Shown one piece after another: positions 53,021-62,672 of a DNA stretch of 64,000 bases. The DNA comes from Stagnihabitans lacustris. GTDB taxonomy: Bacteria > Pseudomonadota > Alphaproteobacteria > Rhodobacterales > Rhodobacteraceae. Position numbers and translations under genes: made by a program. Under the pieces are notes generated by a model, which saw only the letters and a program-made list of their open reading frames with translations, was not told the origin of the DNA and ran no database searches. Numbering within the stretch: the first letter of the stretch is position 1; each line of letters begins with the position of its first letter. Location: positions 1 to 64,000 of the forward strand of contig NZ_JAPDGS010000010.1 in NCBI RefSeq assembly GCF_025950525.1. The letters run 5' to 3'.

Positions 53021-53976
53021 TGGGCCGCAACATCTTTAACCAGCCACCCAAGGAAGATGCGGCCGCCCCCCCTGCCCCGTCGAAGCCTGTGAAGTTTGGC
53101 GGCTCGGTCGGGGGCTTGCGCGACTCGCTTCGCGAGATCACGGCCAATTCGATCCGCGATATCGACCCTGAGATGATCGACATCGACGGGCTGCGGGACC
53201 GGCTGGCCTTCGACGATGACGGGATCGCGGATCTTGCCGAGAGCATCCGCAAGCATGGACAGCAAGTTCCGATCATGGTCCGCCCCTCGGATCGGCCGGA
53301 TCGGTATCGCGTCGTCTATGGACGGCGCCGCCTGGCGGCCATTCGCAAGGTCGGGGGCCCGGTCAAGGCCATCGTGCGGACCTTGGATGACGACGCTTCC
53401 CTGATTGCACAGGGGCAGGAAAACAACCTGCGTCTGGACCCGTCCTTCATCGAAAAGGCGTTGTTCATCAAAGAGATGCAGGAGGCCGGATATAAGCCTG
53501 GCGTCATCCAGGATGCGCTTGGCCTGACCCGGCAGGGCGTGTCGAACCACAGGGTGGTGGTCGAACAACTCCCCGAAGAGCTGATCCGGTTGATCGGCCC
53601 GGCGCATGGCACGGGGCGTCGGCAATGGGGCGACCTTGCGGACCTTTCGGCAAAGATCTCGCTTGTCACGGTTGCCAGGACCGCCTTGAGCGCCCTGCCC
53701 CAAGAGGCGACCAGCGCGGAACGGTTTCAGATCGTCTTTGACGCCTGTTCGCGCGCGGCAAAAGAACCCAAGGCCAAGTCTTTGGCCCGAAGCATCCTCG
53801 TGAAGGACCACAGTGGCGAGGTGGTTGGCCAACTGTCCCTTGATGCGAAATCCGTGGCGATCAAGGTCGCGCGGAAGGACAATCCGGAATTCGGCCTTTG
53901 GCTGGAAGAACGCGCTGAAGCCGTGCTTCAGGACCTCTTCCAGCAATGGCGGAATGAGAGCGGCCAGAGGGCTTAA
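53020..53976 (+). CDS. repB: Plasmid partitioning protein RepB (ParB family)
   Basis: A 318-residue centromere-binding protein. The ParB N-terminal domain (DDDGIADLAESIRKHGQQ, VVYGRRRLAAIRKVGG, AQGQENNLRLDPSFIEKA) is followed by a helix-turn-helix (IQDALGLTRQGVSNHRVVVE). It binds parS and loads RepA. Chosen start is the ATG at 53020 overlapping the repA stop; a start five codons upstream is possible. The likely target sites are the palindromes at 54824 and 55273. Confidence 0.95.
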   Translation: MGRNIFNQPPKEDAAAPPAPSKPVKFGGSVGGLRDSLREITANSIRDIDPEMIDIDGLRDRLAFDDDGIADLAESIRKHGQQVPIMVRPSDRPDRYRVVYGRRRLAAIRKVGGPVKAIVRTLDDDASLIAQGQENNLRLDPSFIEKALFIKEMQEAGYKPGVIQDALGLTRQGVSNHRVVVEQLPEELIRLIGPAHGTGRRQWGDLADLSAKISLVTVARTALSALPQEATSAERFQIVFDACSRAAKEPKAKSLARSILVKDHSGEVVGQLSLDAKSVAIKVARKDNPEFGLWLEERAEAVLQDLFQQWRNESGQRA

Positions 53977-54215
53977 CCCTCGGCCAAAATGAGGCAACCC
54001 CGAGCAGAAGGAGAGTAGCGAAGGCCAGAAAGAAAAGAGCCCCCCAAGGTTTCCCTCGGAGAGCCCATCGTCGATTTGCACCCATGATGTAGCAATCTCC
54101 CACACAGCGGTCAAGAGTCACCGATTCGGTGGACGTGATTTTGTTGTCTTTTCGCGTGAAAAACCGCGGAAGGCGCCGGGAACCTGTGGGCCGACGTGGC
54201 CGTCGTTCAGCACAC
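53977..54215. promoter_or_regulatory. repB-repC intergenic region with a degenerate parS-like site
   Basis: In repABC plasmids this region usually encodes the small antisense RNA that controls repC. I could not define its ends here. A degenerate relative of the parS palindrome, GTCACCGATTCGGTGGAC, lies at 54117-54134. The region otherwise holds AT-richer tracts and no ORF. Confidence 0.4.
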
Positions 54216-55271
54216 ATGACATTCAATCAGATTACCGCAAGGACCTCCGGCCCCGCGCATCGCGACCGGCAGGATAAGGACTTGTCTCCCGATCCCTGGG
54301 AGGTCTTCCGCGCCCTGCGCGATGCAAGGGCCTGCTTTGGGCTCAAGCCCGGGCATATCCAGAGCCTTCAGGCGCTTTTGAGCTTCCTCCGGCCGGGTCA
54401 GGGCACCACGGTCTTCGCGTCAAATGTCGAGATTTGCCGCAGGACGGGCGGCGTCGACGAGCGGACCCTTCGCAGGCACATCGACCGCTTCGTCGAGCTT
54501 GGCTTCATCGAGCGGCACAACAGCCCGAACGGCAAACGCTATAGGGTCAGCGCCTGCGATGGCCAGACGCTCAGCTTTGGCCTGTCCCTGGCCCCCATGA
54601 TGGCGCGCGCCGAGGAAGTCCTTAAAGCCGCGAGCGACCTGCAAGACACCCTGCGAGACCAGGTTTTTCTTCGCAAGCAGCTCTTGGCAAAGCTCGCCAT
54701 CGTCGACACGACAGAGCCGGACAATGCCGTTGCGCAGACGGTTCGGAAGATGCTTCGCCGCAAGCTGTCCGCCACGCAATACCAGAGCTTGATTGACGAC
54801 ATCGACACCACGCTTCAGCAGATGTCCACCGCGGTGGACGCCGTCCGTCCGGTGCATTTGTCCGGCAATGACGGGCAAATTGTCCGGCATCTTTCTAGGT
54901 CTGAAGAAGTAAGAAAAGAATCTGAAACGGTCGCCGACACAGAACTTCCGAATCTGCAAGACCTGACCGCGGCTTGCAGCGAAGCAATGGTCTACACCAC
55001 GGCCCCGCTGGCGACCTGGCACGACGTCGAACGACACGCAGCAACACTGGCTCCGATGATGGGAATTCACCGCCAAGCCTACGAAGATGCGGGCCGCACC
55101 CTTGGCTCCAGGAAAGCCGCCGCGACGATTTTCATCCTGCTGCAACTCAGCAACCGGGTAAGGAATTGCGCGGCTTATTTCCACAGCATCACGCTGGGGC
55201 GAAAGGCCGGCCAGTTCCGACCTTGGCGCCTTCTTGCGAGGATGGGTCAACAGCAAGCGGCGGTGGCATGA
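54216..55271 (+). CDS. repC: Plasmid replication initiator RepC
   Basis: A 351-residue initiator. The N-terminal part has the RepC winged-helix sequence SNVEICRRTGGVDERTLRR and FIERHNSPNGKRYRVS. The C-terminal part is conserved in RepC (ATIFILLQLSNRVRNCAAY). RepC starts replication at an origin inside its own gene, in an AT-rich stretch; here 54891-54930 is clearly AT-rich for the region. The ATG at 54216 is preferred over an upstream in-frame start, which would add an Arg-rich tail. A parS palindrome is within the gene at 54824. Confidence 0.92.
   Translation: MTFNQITARTSGPAHRDRQDKDLSPDPWEVFRALRDARACFGLKPGHIQSLQALLSFLRPGQGTTVFASNVEICRRTGGVDERTLRRHIDRFVELGFIERHNSPNGKRYRVSACDGQTLSFGLSLAPMMARAEEVLKAASDLQDTLRDQVFLRKQLLAKLAIVDTTEPDNAVAQTVRKMLRRKLSATQYQSLIDDIDTTLQQMSTAVDAVRPVHLSGNDGQIVRHLSRSEEVRKESETVADTELPNLQDLTAACSEAMVYTTAPLATWHDVERHAATLAPMMGIHRQAYEDAGRTLGSRKAAATIFILLQLSNRVRNCAAYFHSITLGRKAGQFRPWRLLARMGQQQAAVA
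54824..54839. repeat. parS-like 16-bp perfect palindrome, copy 1
   Basis: GTCCACCGCGGTGGAC, a perfect palindrome, within repC. The same 16 bases occur at 55273-55288, just after repC. Palindromes of this kind are the centromere sites bound by RepB in repABC plasmids. Confidence 0.75.
54891..54930. other. AT-rich stretch within repC, probable replication origin
   Basis: A run of A and T-rich bases (TTTCTAGG, then GAAGAAGTAAGAAAAG) within repC contrasts with the GC-rich surroundings. In studied repABC plasmids the origin lies in such a stretch inside repC. Assigned by analogy. Confidence 0.45.
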
Positions 55272-55272
55272 T

Positions 55273-55288
55273 GTCCACCGCGGTGGAC
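55273..55288. repeat. parS-like 16-bp perfect palindrome, copy 2
   Basis: Identical to the palindrome at 54824-54839 and placed one base after the repC stop codon. Two identical 16-bp perfect palindromes so close together support a partition function. Confidence 0.75.
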
Positions 55289-55389
55289 GTTTCGCGTACC
55301 ACTTATCCAACAGGCACTGGTCCGTCACCAAATACGGTGGCCGAAACTGTGCCAGCCAAAGCACGCAAGTGAAGGAAGGGATTTGGACG

Positions 55390-56240
55390 ATGGCTGAGAT
55401 CAAGAAAGTGGCTCGTGGCGATACCCTTATGGCCACGGCCGCTCAGAATGTCATCTGTCGCCCTCACGCGAAATCCCCGTCGCCCGACATTTGGCACATC
55501 AGGGCAGGGGTCTCGGTGAAGAGGCTGGCGAAGGACATCGCCCACAGCGAGCTCCTTCAGAGCCAGAACGCCCGGCACGTTCTGCACGAAGCGGAGGCGG
55601 AGACCGGCAAGCCCAAGATCCTGGCCGGTGGGCGCCGTTTCCAGCCCCAGCCCCGGCTGTTGAAAGAGAAGCGCGCGTCAAGGCGGCCCCTATCCCTTGC
55701 ATCGAGCGCGACGCCGGGTCGGCAATCCTCGCCGAGGATGACCCGCGGGCCGAAGACATGCCGCGCGTCGCCCTTTGCCCACTCGACCAATTCCGCGCCC
55801 TCTCAACTCGACGCGAGACGTGTCGCGGAGGATCTATCGTCACGCTGCAGGTCGTGCGTTAACGGCTGAAGTTCCCTCCCTGATGTCTGCCGAGGATGAT
55901 ACGACGTGGGAGCAACTCATGGAAATCCCCATGCGCGCCGAGGCCAGGCGTTGTCGTCCAAGGGCTGACCTATGGCTTTGACAATGGCCGGGGTCGTCAG
56001 TCTGGTAAAGCTGCACCTATGACCTGGGCCACAGGACATAAACACGCGGCTCGAAGACTTGGTCGCGGCGATGGACGTGCTGGAAACCAGGCCGCTGATC
56101 TTCGATCCTCAGGAGACCGCAGGGGCAGGGGGCTTCGTCACCTTGGACCGCGAGGGCAAGCGGGGCCGTCATCGCGGCTATGTGCGTCCTGAAGACCTCA
56201 AGTGCGGCGAGACCGATGGGCAGAGAGTGCGAGGGTACCG
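55390..56240 (+). pseudogene. Decayed ParB/RepB/Spo0J-family gene
   Basis: The remains of a ParB-domain protein of the accessory plasmid type are read in several frames, in order. 55390-55690: MAEIKKVARGD, AGVSVKRLAKDIAHSELLQ and KPKILAGGRRF. About 55680-55800: APIPCIERDAGSA and CPLDQFRAL. About 55880-55930: SAEDDTTWEQLM. 56070-56240: AMDVLETRPLIFDPQ and GGFVTLDREGKRGRHRGYVR. At least two frameshifts separate them, and stretches are missing. AGGAAGGGA stands before the first ATG. It was probably a second partition or accessory protein and is no longer functional. Confidence 0.72.
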
Positions 56241-56407
56241 CACGTCATCCACGCCAAAGGTCTCCATCTCCACCACGTCGTCGAAACTGGCGGCAAACGC
56301 GGTGAAGACGGCTCGGTTGCGCCGTTATGCTCTTTTATGATACGAAGGGATCAAGGAAGTCGCAAAAGCAGGTCGCAATCCAAAGTCGAGATACAAAAGG
56401 ACCACAC

Positions 56408-56653
56408 ATGTTCCTTCGGGCCGCCCATTTTCGCGCCGCGCGGGCCATGCTGGATGCGAGCCAGGCCGAAATAGCGGCTTTGGCCGGCATATCGCTGCCC
56501 ACGTTGAAGCGCCTTGAAAGCGAGATCTCGGGGCCGGGGCGTGCCAATTCCAGCAACGTCGAAGCCCTTGCAAAGGCCTATATGGTCAAGGGTATTCGCT
56601 TTCATTTTCCGGATCGGGATGGGCTGATTGGCGTCTCGCTCGACAACGACTGA
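56408..56653 (+). CDS. XRE-family helix-turn-helix protein
   Basis: An 81-residue single-domain regulator with a Cro/C1-type helix-turn-helix (ARAMLDASQAEIAALAGIS, then LPTLKRLESE). AAAGGA precedes the ATG at 56408. It overlaps the possible 5' end of the helicase gene by none or a few bases, and may control it or have been its partner. The domain is short and could also be an antitoxin, but no toxin gene is seen. Confidence 0.8.
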   Translation: MFLRAAHFRAARAMLDASQAEIAALAGISLPTLKRLESEISGPGRANSSNVEALAKAYMVKGIRFHFPDRDGLIGVSLDND

Positions 56654-56657
56654 TGCC

Positions 56658-59600
56658 ATGTATTCCTGTTCTTGGGCGGCGACACTGGCCGGAATTGCAA
56701 CCCAAAGGTTGCGGCCCGCGATCCGTGCAACAGGGGATATAACCCAGGCCCTGAACCAAATCGAGGCCGCGTCGCCTCGGCATTTGATCGGCCACACCAT
56801 CCTGCGCCATGACCTGCCCCATCTTTGGGCGGCAAGGCCCGGGCTTCAAGCGGCGCCGATCGACACGCTTTGGCTCAATCCCCTCGCCTTTCCGCGCAAT
56901 CCCTATCACCATCTGGTCAAACACCATCACGATGGCCGACTTCAGGCGGGCCATGTCAATGACCCGGAACTGGATGCAAGGTTGGTCTTCCAGGTCCTGC
57001 GCAATCAGCTTCTGGCGCTGTCGGGGCACAGCGCCGATGCCTTGACCGCCTGGCATTACCTGACGACGCGGGCAGCGCTTTCGGAGGGGTTCGACGCCGT
57101 TTTCCGTCACCTGCGCGGAAGGGCCGCCGTCGCCGCGGAGGCTGAAGCCGCGATCCTCAGCCTCCTTGAAGGCCAGGCCTGTGCGCAGCGCATCCGCCAG
57201 ACCATGACCCGCATCCATTCCCCCCAGATCGGCTGGCCCATGGCCTATGCCTTGGCCTGGATCGGGGTTTCCGGCGGCGACAGCGTCATGCCGCCCTGGG
57301 TCCGGGCGCAGTTCAAAGAGGCCTCCGCCATCGTCCGTTTCCTGCGTGACAGCGACTGCGGCGCGCCCGATTGCGCCTGGTGCCGCGAGAAGAACGACCC
57401 CGCAAAGGCCCTGTCGCGCTGGTTCGGCTATTCCGCCTTCCGGCCGGAACCTGTCGATCCAGAAGGTCGCCCCCTGCAAGAACGCATCGTCGCCGAGCCG
57501 ATGGGCGGCGATAGCCTCTTGGGCATCCTGCCCACCGGAACCGGCAAATCGGTCTGCTACCAGATCCCGGCGCTGACGAAATACGACAAGACCGGCGCGC
57601 TGAGTGTGGTGATCTCTCCGCTTGTCGCGCTGATGGCCGATCAGGTGCAGGGCATGGCGCGGGCGGGGATTTCCTCGGCGGTGACGATCAACGGGATGCT
57701 CTCCTTGCCGGAACGCCAGGATGCACTGGACCGGGTGCGTTTGGGGGAGGCGTCGATGCTGCTGATCTCGCCCGAACAACTGCCGATCGACCTCGGTGCG
57801 GGGGGTACTGGCCAGCCGTGAGATCGGGCTTTGGGTGCTGGACGAGGCGCATTGCGTGTCGAAATGGGGGCACGATTTCCGCCCCGATTGCCGCTATGTC
57901 AACCTTTTCATCCGCGAGACGGGGGCGGATGTGCCGGTCCTTTGTCTGACGGCCACGGCCAAGCCCGAGGTGGTGCGCGACATCAGCGATCACTTCAAGG
58001 CGCGGCTGGGGGTCGAGATGGCGATTTTTGACGGGGGTGCGACGCGGGCGAACCTGACCTTCGAGATCCGGCCCACGACCAAGGCCGGCAAGATGCATGA
58101 CATCCTGGCGGCGATCGAGACCCTCCCGGAAGGCCGATCTGGTGCCGTGGTCTATGCCTCGTCGCGCAAGGAAACCGAACGGATCGCGCAGTTCCTGAAG
58201 ACCAGCGGCTGGGATGCCGCCCATTTCCATGCCGGCCTGACGCCTGAGGAAAAGCGCGAGACGCAGGAGCGTTTCCGCATCGGGGATTTGCGCGTCATCG
58301 CTGCCACCAATGCGTTCGGCATGGGGATCGACAAGCCCGACATCCGTCTTGTCGTCCATGCCGATATCCCCGGGTCGCTGGAAAACCACCTGCAAGAGGC
58401 TGGGCGGGCAGGGCGCGACCGCCAGCCTGCCTCTTGCAGGTGGTTTATGCGGCCGATGATGTTGAACGGCAGTTCTCCCTTTCGGCCCGGTCCCGGCTGG
58501 CCCGCCACGAGATCGGCGCGATCCTCAAGGCGATCCGGCGGATCGACGAGCGCAGCCGGAAATCCGGCCAGGTCGTGGCCACCAGCGGCGAGATCGTTCG
58601 GCAAGAGCGCGACCAAGAGTTCGAACGCGACAGCAACACCGATGACACACGGGTGAAAACGGCCATCTCCTGGCTGGAAGAGGCGACGCTTCTTTCCCGC
58701 GAGGAAAACCGGGTGCAGGTCTTCCCCTCCTCTTTGCGCATCCGCACCCTGGCCGAGGCCGAAACGCGTCTGGACCGCGCCGCGATCACCGGAACGCGGC
58801 GGCTGGAGCTTCTCTCGATCACCCGTCACCTGATGACTGCGCCGCCCGACCTGGGGATCTTGACCGATCAACTGACCGAGGTCAGCGGCCTGCCGCCCAA
58901 GGCGCTGTCGAAAGCCATGGCCCATCTTGAGGCGCTGGATATCGCCAGCAATGACACCGCCGTCACGGTCTTTGTCCATGCCGGGGTGGCCGGCGCTTCG
59001 CTCCCGCGTCTGGGGCAGGCGGCACGGATGGAGGCCGACCTCATCGCCCTGATGCGCGAGCTGGCCCCCGATGCCGGGGACGACACCCTTGCGCTGAACG
59101 AGACCAGCCAGACCCTGCGCGACCGGGGCCACGCAACGGTCCGCCCGGATATCGTCGAGATGCTGCTAAGGTCGATGGCGCGCGATGGACGCGACATGGA
59201 GGGCCAGCGCGGCAAGGACCTGCAGGTCGAGACGACGATGGGGGCCATGGTCGCGGCGCTGAATGGGGATGCGCTTTTGCGGTCTATGCCGAGACGGGGC
59301 TTGCGGAAATGTCCAAGGCCCTTCGGCTGTCAGAGGATTACTTCGTCCTGGACCGCGAGGCCTTTGCCAAGCGCTGGCTGCCGGGCAGGGGGCCTGAAAT
59401 CCGCCGTCAGACCACCGGGACCTCGTGGAAGACCATTGTCGAGGGCCTGGGCAATCCGGTTCAGCAAAAGATCGTCACCGATGACCGCGAGGCCACCAAT
59501 GTGCTGGTTCTGGCAGGTCCGGGTTCCGGCAAGACCCGCGTTTTGGTCCATCGCATTGCCTATCTGATCCGGGTCAAGCGTGAGGACCCGCGTGGCATCC

Positions 59601-61248
59601 TGGTGCTGTCCTACAACCGTCATGCCGCCGCCGAAATTCGCCATCGTCTGCGTCCCCTGGTGGGCGAGGCGGCGGGTCACGTCACCGTCTCGACCTGCCA
59701 TGCGCTTGCGATGCGGCTGGTGGGGGCAAGCTTTGCCGGTGGGGCCGCGCAGGATTTCGACCGCGTGGTGTTGCAGGCGGTCAGCCTGTTGAACGGCGAG
59801 GGCCTGACCCGCCCCGAGGCGCAGCGAGACACTTTGATTCAGGGCTATCGCTGGATTCTGGTCGAGGAATACCAGGACATCGGCCCCGAGGAATATGCCC
59901 TGATCGCCGCCGTTGCGGGAGGCTCGCTGGAAGACCCGGATCTGCGTCTCAGCCTCTTTGCCGTGGGGGATGACGATCAGAACATCTATGGATTTGCCGG
60001 CGCCTCGGTGCAGTTCATCCGCGCCGTCGAGGCCGATTACAAGGCCAAGCCCGAGTTCCTGATCGAAAACTACCGCTCCACCGCCGCCATCATCCAGGCC
60101 GCCACCGAGGTCATAACCGAGGCGCCCGACCGCATGACGGCGGGGCATGACATCCGCATTGATGCGGCACGCGCCAAGCTGCCCGCCGAGCTTGCCGCCT
60201 TCGATCCCGTGGCCAGGGCAGGGTGCAGGTGCTGCATGTGGCGGCGGGCGATCAGGCCCAGGCCATGGCGGCGGTGGACGAACTTTTGCGTCTCTCCCGG
60301 CTGGTGCCCGATTTCCGCTGGGACCGCGCCGCCGTGATCTCGCGCGATTGGCGCAGCCTGAACCCGGTGCGGGCCTATGCCGAGGCGCAGGGCATCCCGG
60401 TCGACATGGCCAACGAGGACCTGCCAAGCCTCTGGCGCCTGCGCAAGGTGCAGGCCTTCATTGCGCGCATCCGCGAGGAAAAGGGCCTGATCGGTATCCC
60501 GCATCTGCTGGATGTGCTGAACGGAATGACGCAGAACAGATGGACCGGCGTGATCGCCGAGGGCATCGCGGCGCTGGCGCGCGACCTGAACGACAAGGCC
60601 GCGCCTGGCGCCGATCTGGTCGAGTGGTTCGCGGAATGGGGCCGGAATGTGCGCGGCTTTCTGCTTTTGACGGCCCTCCGGGCGAAGGGGCTGGAGTTCG
60701 AGGATGTCGTGATCCTGGATGGCAATTGGGCGGGCCTGTCCCGAGGCGAGGACGTTGCCGCCCCGCGCCGCCTGTTCTACGTCGCCATGACAAGGGCGCG
60801 GCGCAGCCTGGCCCTGATCGCGACGGGTCAGCATCCCTTTCTTCCAGCCTCTGCCCTGCGCCGGAAAGTGACGCATGAACCAAGGCTTGCCCCGCCGCTG
60901 ATCACCTGGGCCATGCCGGACATGAAAGCGGTCGACCTCTCTTGGGTCGGCCGCCAATGGAACGGGCACGACTGCCACAAGGCCCTGGCCGAAGCGCAGA
61001 TCGGGGGCCCCCTGACCTTGCATCCCAAGGCGGAACGATGGCTGATCCTGGATACAAAGGGCCGCCAGATCGGAGTGATGCGCAAGGTCTGGAGCCCGCC
61101 GCCGGGTCAAGCCATCCTGTCCGCGACCTTGGGGGCCGTCGTCAACTGGCGTGCAGTCGACAACGAGGACGCCTTCCGGCCGCATCTGAAACACGAGACA
61201 TGGGAAGTCGCCCTGCCGGAAATCTGCTTCGGCTTGGGGATGGTCTGA
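56658..61248 (+). pseudogene. Exonuclease-RecQ-UvrD fusion protein, broken by four single-base indels
   Basis: Five frame segments add up to one protein of about 1530 residues. N-terminal: exonuclease-like part (RHDLPHLWAARP, WLNPLAFPRNPYHHLVKHH), its first acidic motif not visible. Next a RecQ helicase: GILPTGTGKSVCYQIP, VLDEAHCVSKWGHDFRPD, TATAKPEV, QEAGRAGRDRQ. Then a linker of about 300 residues. Then a UvrD-type helicase: LAGPGSGKTRVL, VEEYQDIGP, GDDDQNIYGFAGA, YVAMTRARRS. The indels are near 57783 (one extra C), 58440, 59282 and 60217 (each one missing G). All are in short C or G runs, so they may be real decay or read errors. Probable DNA repair or defence role. Confidence 0.78.
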
Positions 61249-61624
61249 TGCCTTCCACCTGGAACCGGCGTTCTGATGTTGCATCGCAGCAACGGGACCA
61301 ATTTGGTGCCTATCTTTTCGGCAGATTGCGATGCCTTGCGACCGCCTATGGCATCGGCTGCGTGACTGGCCCGAAGCGGTCCGCAGGGTTCAGGGACTGC
61401 GAAACGCTGAAAGCAGCCGTCTGACAGATGGCATGTGAACACGACGGGCCCAGGTTCGTGTGTCGACAGGAGGTCCCCGCCTGCGCGACCGGCAGCACAT
61501 GTCGCGGTCGTGGGCAAAGTTTCCAGCGACAGGTCAGGTTGCGGATTGCGACGATGAAGACACCCTGTCGGGCGCGGGTTGCATCCGGTCCCATGAATGG
61601 ACCCAACAGCCCGCGCAAGCCGTG
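61249..61624. other. Gene-free stretch between broken helicase gene and AraC-type gene
   Basis: Short overlapping ORFs occur but none has a ribosome site or a familiar sequence. A hairpin with paired GCGGG, TTG and GGTCC segments lies near 61575-61619, just downstream of the AraC-type gene on the minus strand, and may help end its transcript; it lacks a T run. Confidence 0.4.
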
Positions 61625-62626
61625 TCATGCGGGCAGGTTGGTGACACGGCGCGGGGAGACGCCGTATCTTTGGCGAAAGGCCTTGGCGAAGGTGTTCGGG
61701 CTGGCAAAGCCGCAGGCCTCGGCCACGTCGCACAGCGCCATGTCTGTCTCGGTCAAGAGGGCCCGCGACCGTTCCAGCCGCAACTGGTTCAGATAGCGCT
61801 TGGGCGAAGTGCCGACATAGCGTTCGAACATGCGCTCGATGTTGCGGCGCGAGGTCGCCAGGTCGCGGGCCAAGGCCGAAAGGTCGACCTCGGCGCTGAT
61901 ATCGGTCTCCAGCCGCCGGATCACCGCGACCAAAAGCGGGCTGCGGATGCCCAGGGTCGAAGACAGCGACAGCCGTTGTTGCAGATGCGCCGGACGCTGC
62001 TGGCCATGCAGGCACATCTTCAGGACCGCATCCCCCAGGCGCTGGCCATGATTGCGGGCGACGATCTCGATGAAAAGGTCGGTGGCCGCCGCGCCCCCGG
62101 CACAGGTCAGGATGCGGTCGTCCAGGCAGTAAAGCTGCTCGACCGGGGTCAGATGGGGGAAGGTGGCGGCAAAGGGCGGCAGGTTCTCCCAATGGAGCGT
62201 AAAGGTGCGCCCCTGCAAGAGCCCGGCCTTGGCCAGGGCATAGGCGCCGGTGCAAAGCCCGCCCACGGTCCGTCCCAGCCGCCACTGGGCGCGCAGCCAG
62301 TCGGCGACGCGGCGGGTGGCGGTCCGCTCGGGCTGAACCCCGCCGCAGACGAACAACAGCGCGCGGGGCGGGGTGTCCGACAGCGCGCCATCGACCTGCA
62401 CGACCAAGCCGTTCGAGCAGGTGACGGGCAAGCCGTCCTCGGACAGGACGGTCCATTCGAACAGCGCCCGGCCCGCCAGTTGGTTGGCGATGCGCAGGGG
62501 CTCGATGGCGGAGGAAAAGGCGATCAGGCTGAAATCGGCCAACAGGACGAAGGTCACGCGCAGGGGTTGGGCCTGGGCGGGCACGGCCACATGGGCCACG
62601 CCTTTGGCGATGAAATTGGCGGTCAT
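61625..62626 (-). CDS. GATase1-like AraC-family transcriptional regulator
   Basis: A 333-residue regulator. The N-terminal domain is a DJ-1/GATase1-like sensor (VTFVLLADFSLIAFSSAIEP, GGLCTGAYALAKAGLL, RILTCAGGAAATDLFIEIV). The C-terminal AraC helix-turn-helix pair has LARDLATSRRNIERMFERYV and VAEACGFASPNTFAKAFRQR. Such regulators control use of arginine, carnitine, glycine betaine and choline derivatives. GAGG lies before the ATG. It is downstream of the creatinase gene on the same strand and so probably controls creatine or guanidino-compound use. Confidence 0.92.
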   Translation of the reverse strand: MTANFIAKGVAHVAVPAQAQPLRVTFVLLADFSLIAFSSAIEPLRIANQLAGRALFEWTVLSEDGLPVTCSNGLVVQVDGALSDTPPRALLFVCGGVQPERTATRRVADWLRAQWRLGRTVGGLCTGAYALAKAGLLQGRTFTLHWENLPPFAATFPHLTPVEQLYCLDDRILTCAGGAAATDLFIEIVARNHGQRLGDAVLKMCLHGQQRPAHLQQRLSLSSTLGIRSPLLVAVIRRLETDISAEVDLSALARDLATSRRNIERMFERYVGTSPKRYLNQLRLERSRALLTETDMALCDVAEACGFASPNTFAKAFRQRYGVSPRRVTNLPA

Positions 62627-62642
62627 TTGGGCCTCGGGGGTT

Positions 62643-62665
62643 GGGGGCCGCGGGCTGCGGCCCCC
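62643..62665 (-). terminator. GC hairpin between creatinase and AraC-type genes
   Basis: A 9-bp perfect GC stem (62643-62651 with 62657-62665), five-base loop, between the creatinase stop and the AraC-type start. No T run follows, so termination is uncertain; it may protect the creatinase transcript. Confidence 0.45.
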
Positions 62666-62672
62666 GGTTGGG

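Noticed and set aside
53977..54215. Antisense RNA between repB and repC
   Set aside because: Expected from known repABC plasmids, but I could not identify a clear terminator hairpin and promoter pair on the minus strand, so no RNA gene was listed.
56408..56653. XRE protein as antitoxin of a toxin-antitoxin pair
   Set aside because: No small toxin-like gene is adjacent on either side; the neighbours are a decayed ParB-like gene and the helicase fusion.
61249..61624. Possible insertion-sequence remnant
   Set aside because: Checked for transposase-like translation and terminal inverted repeats; found neither.
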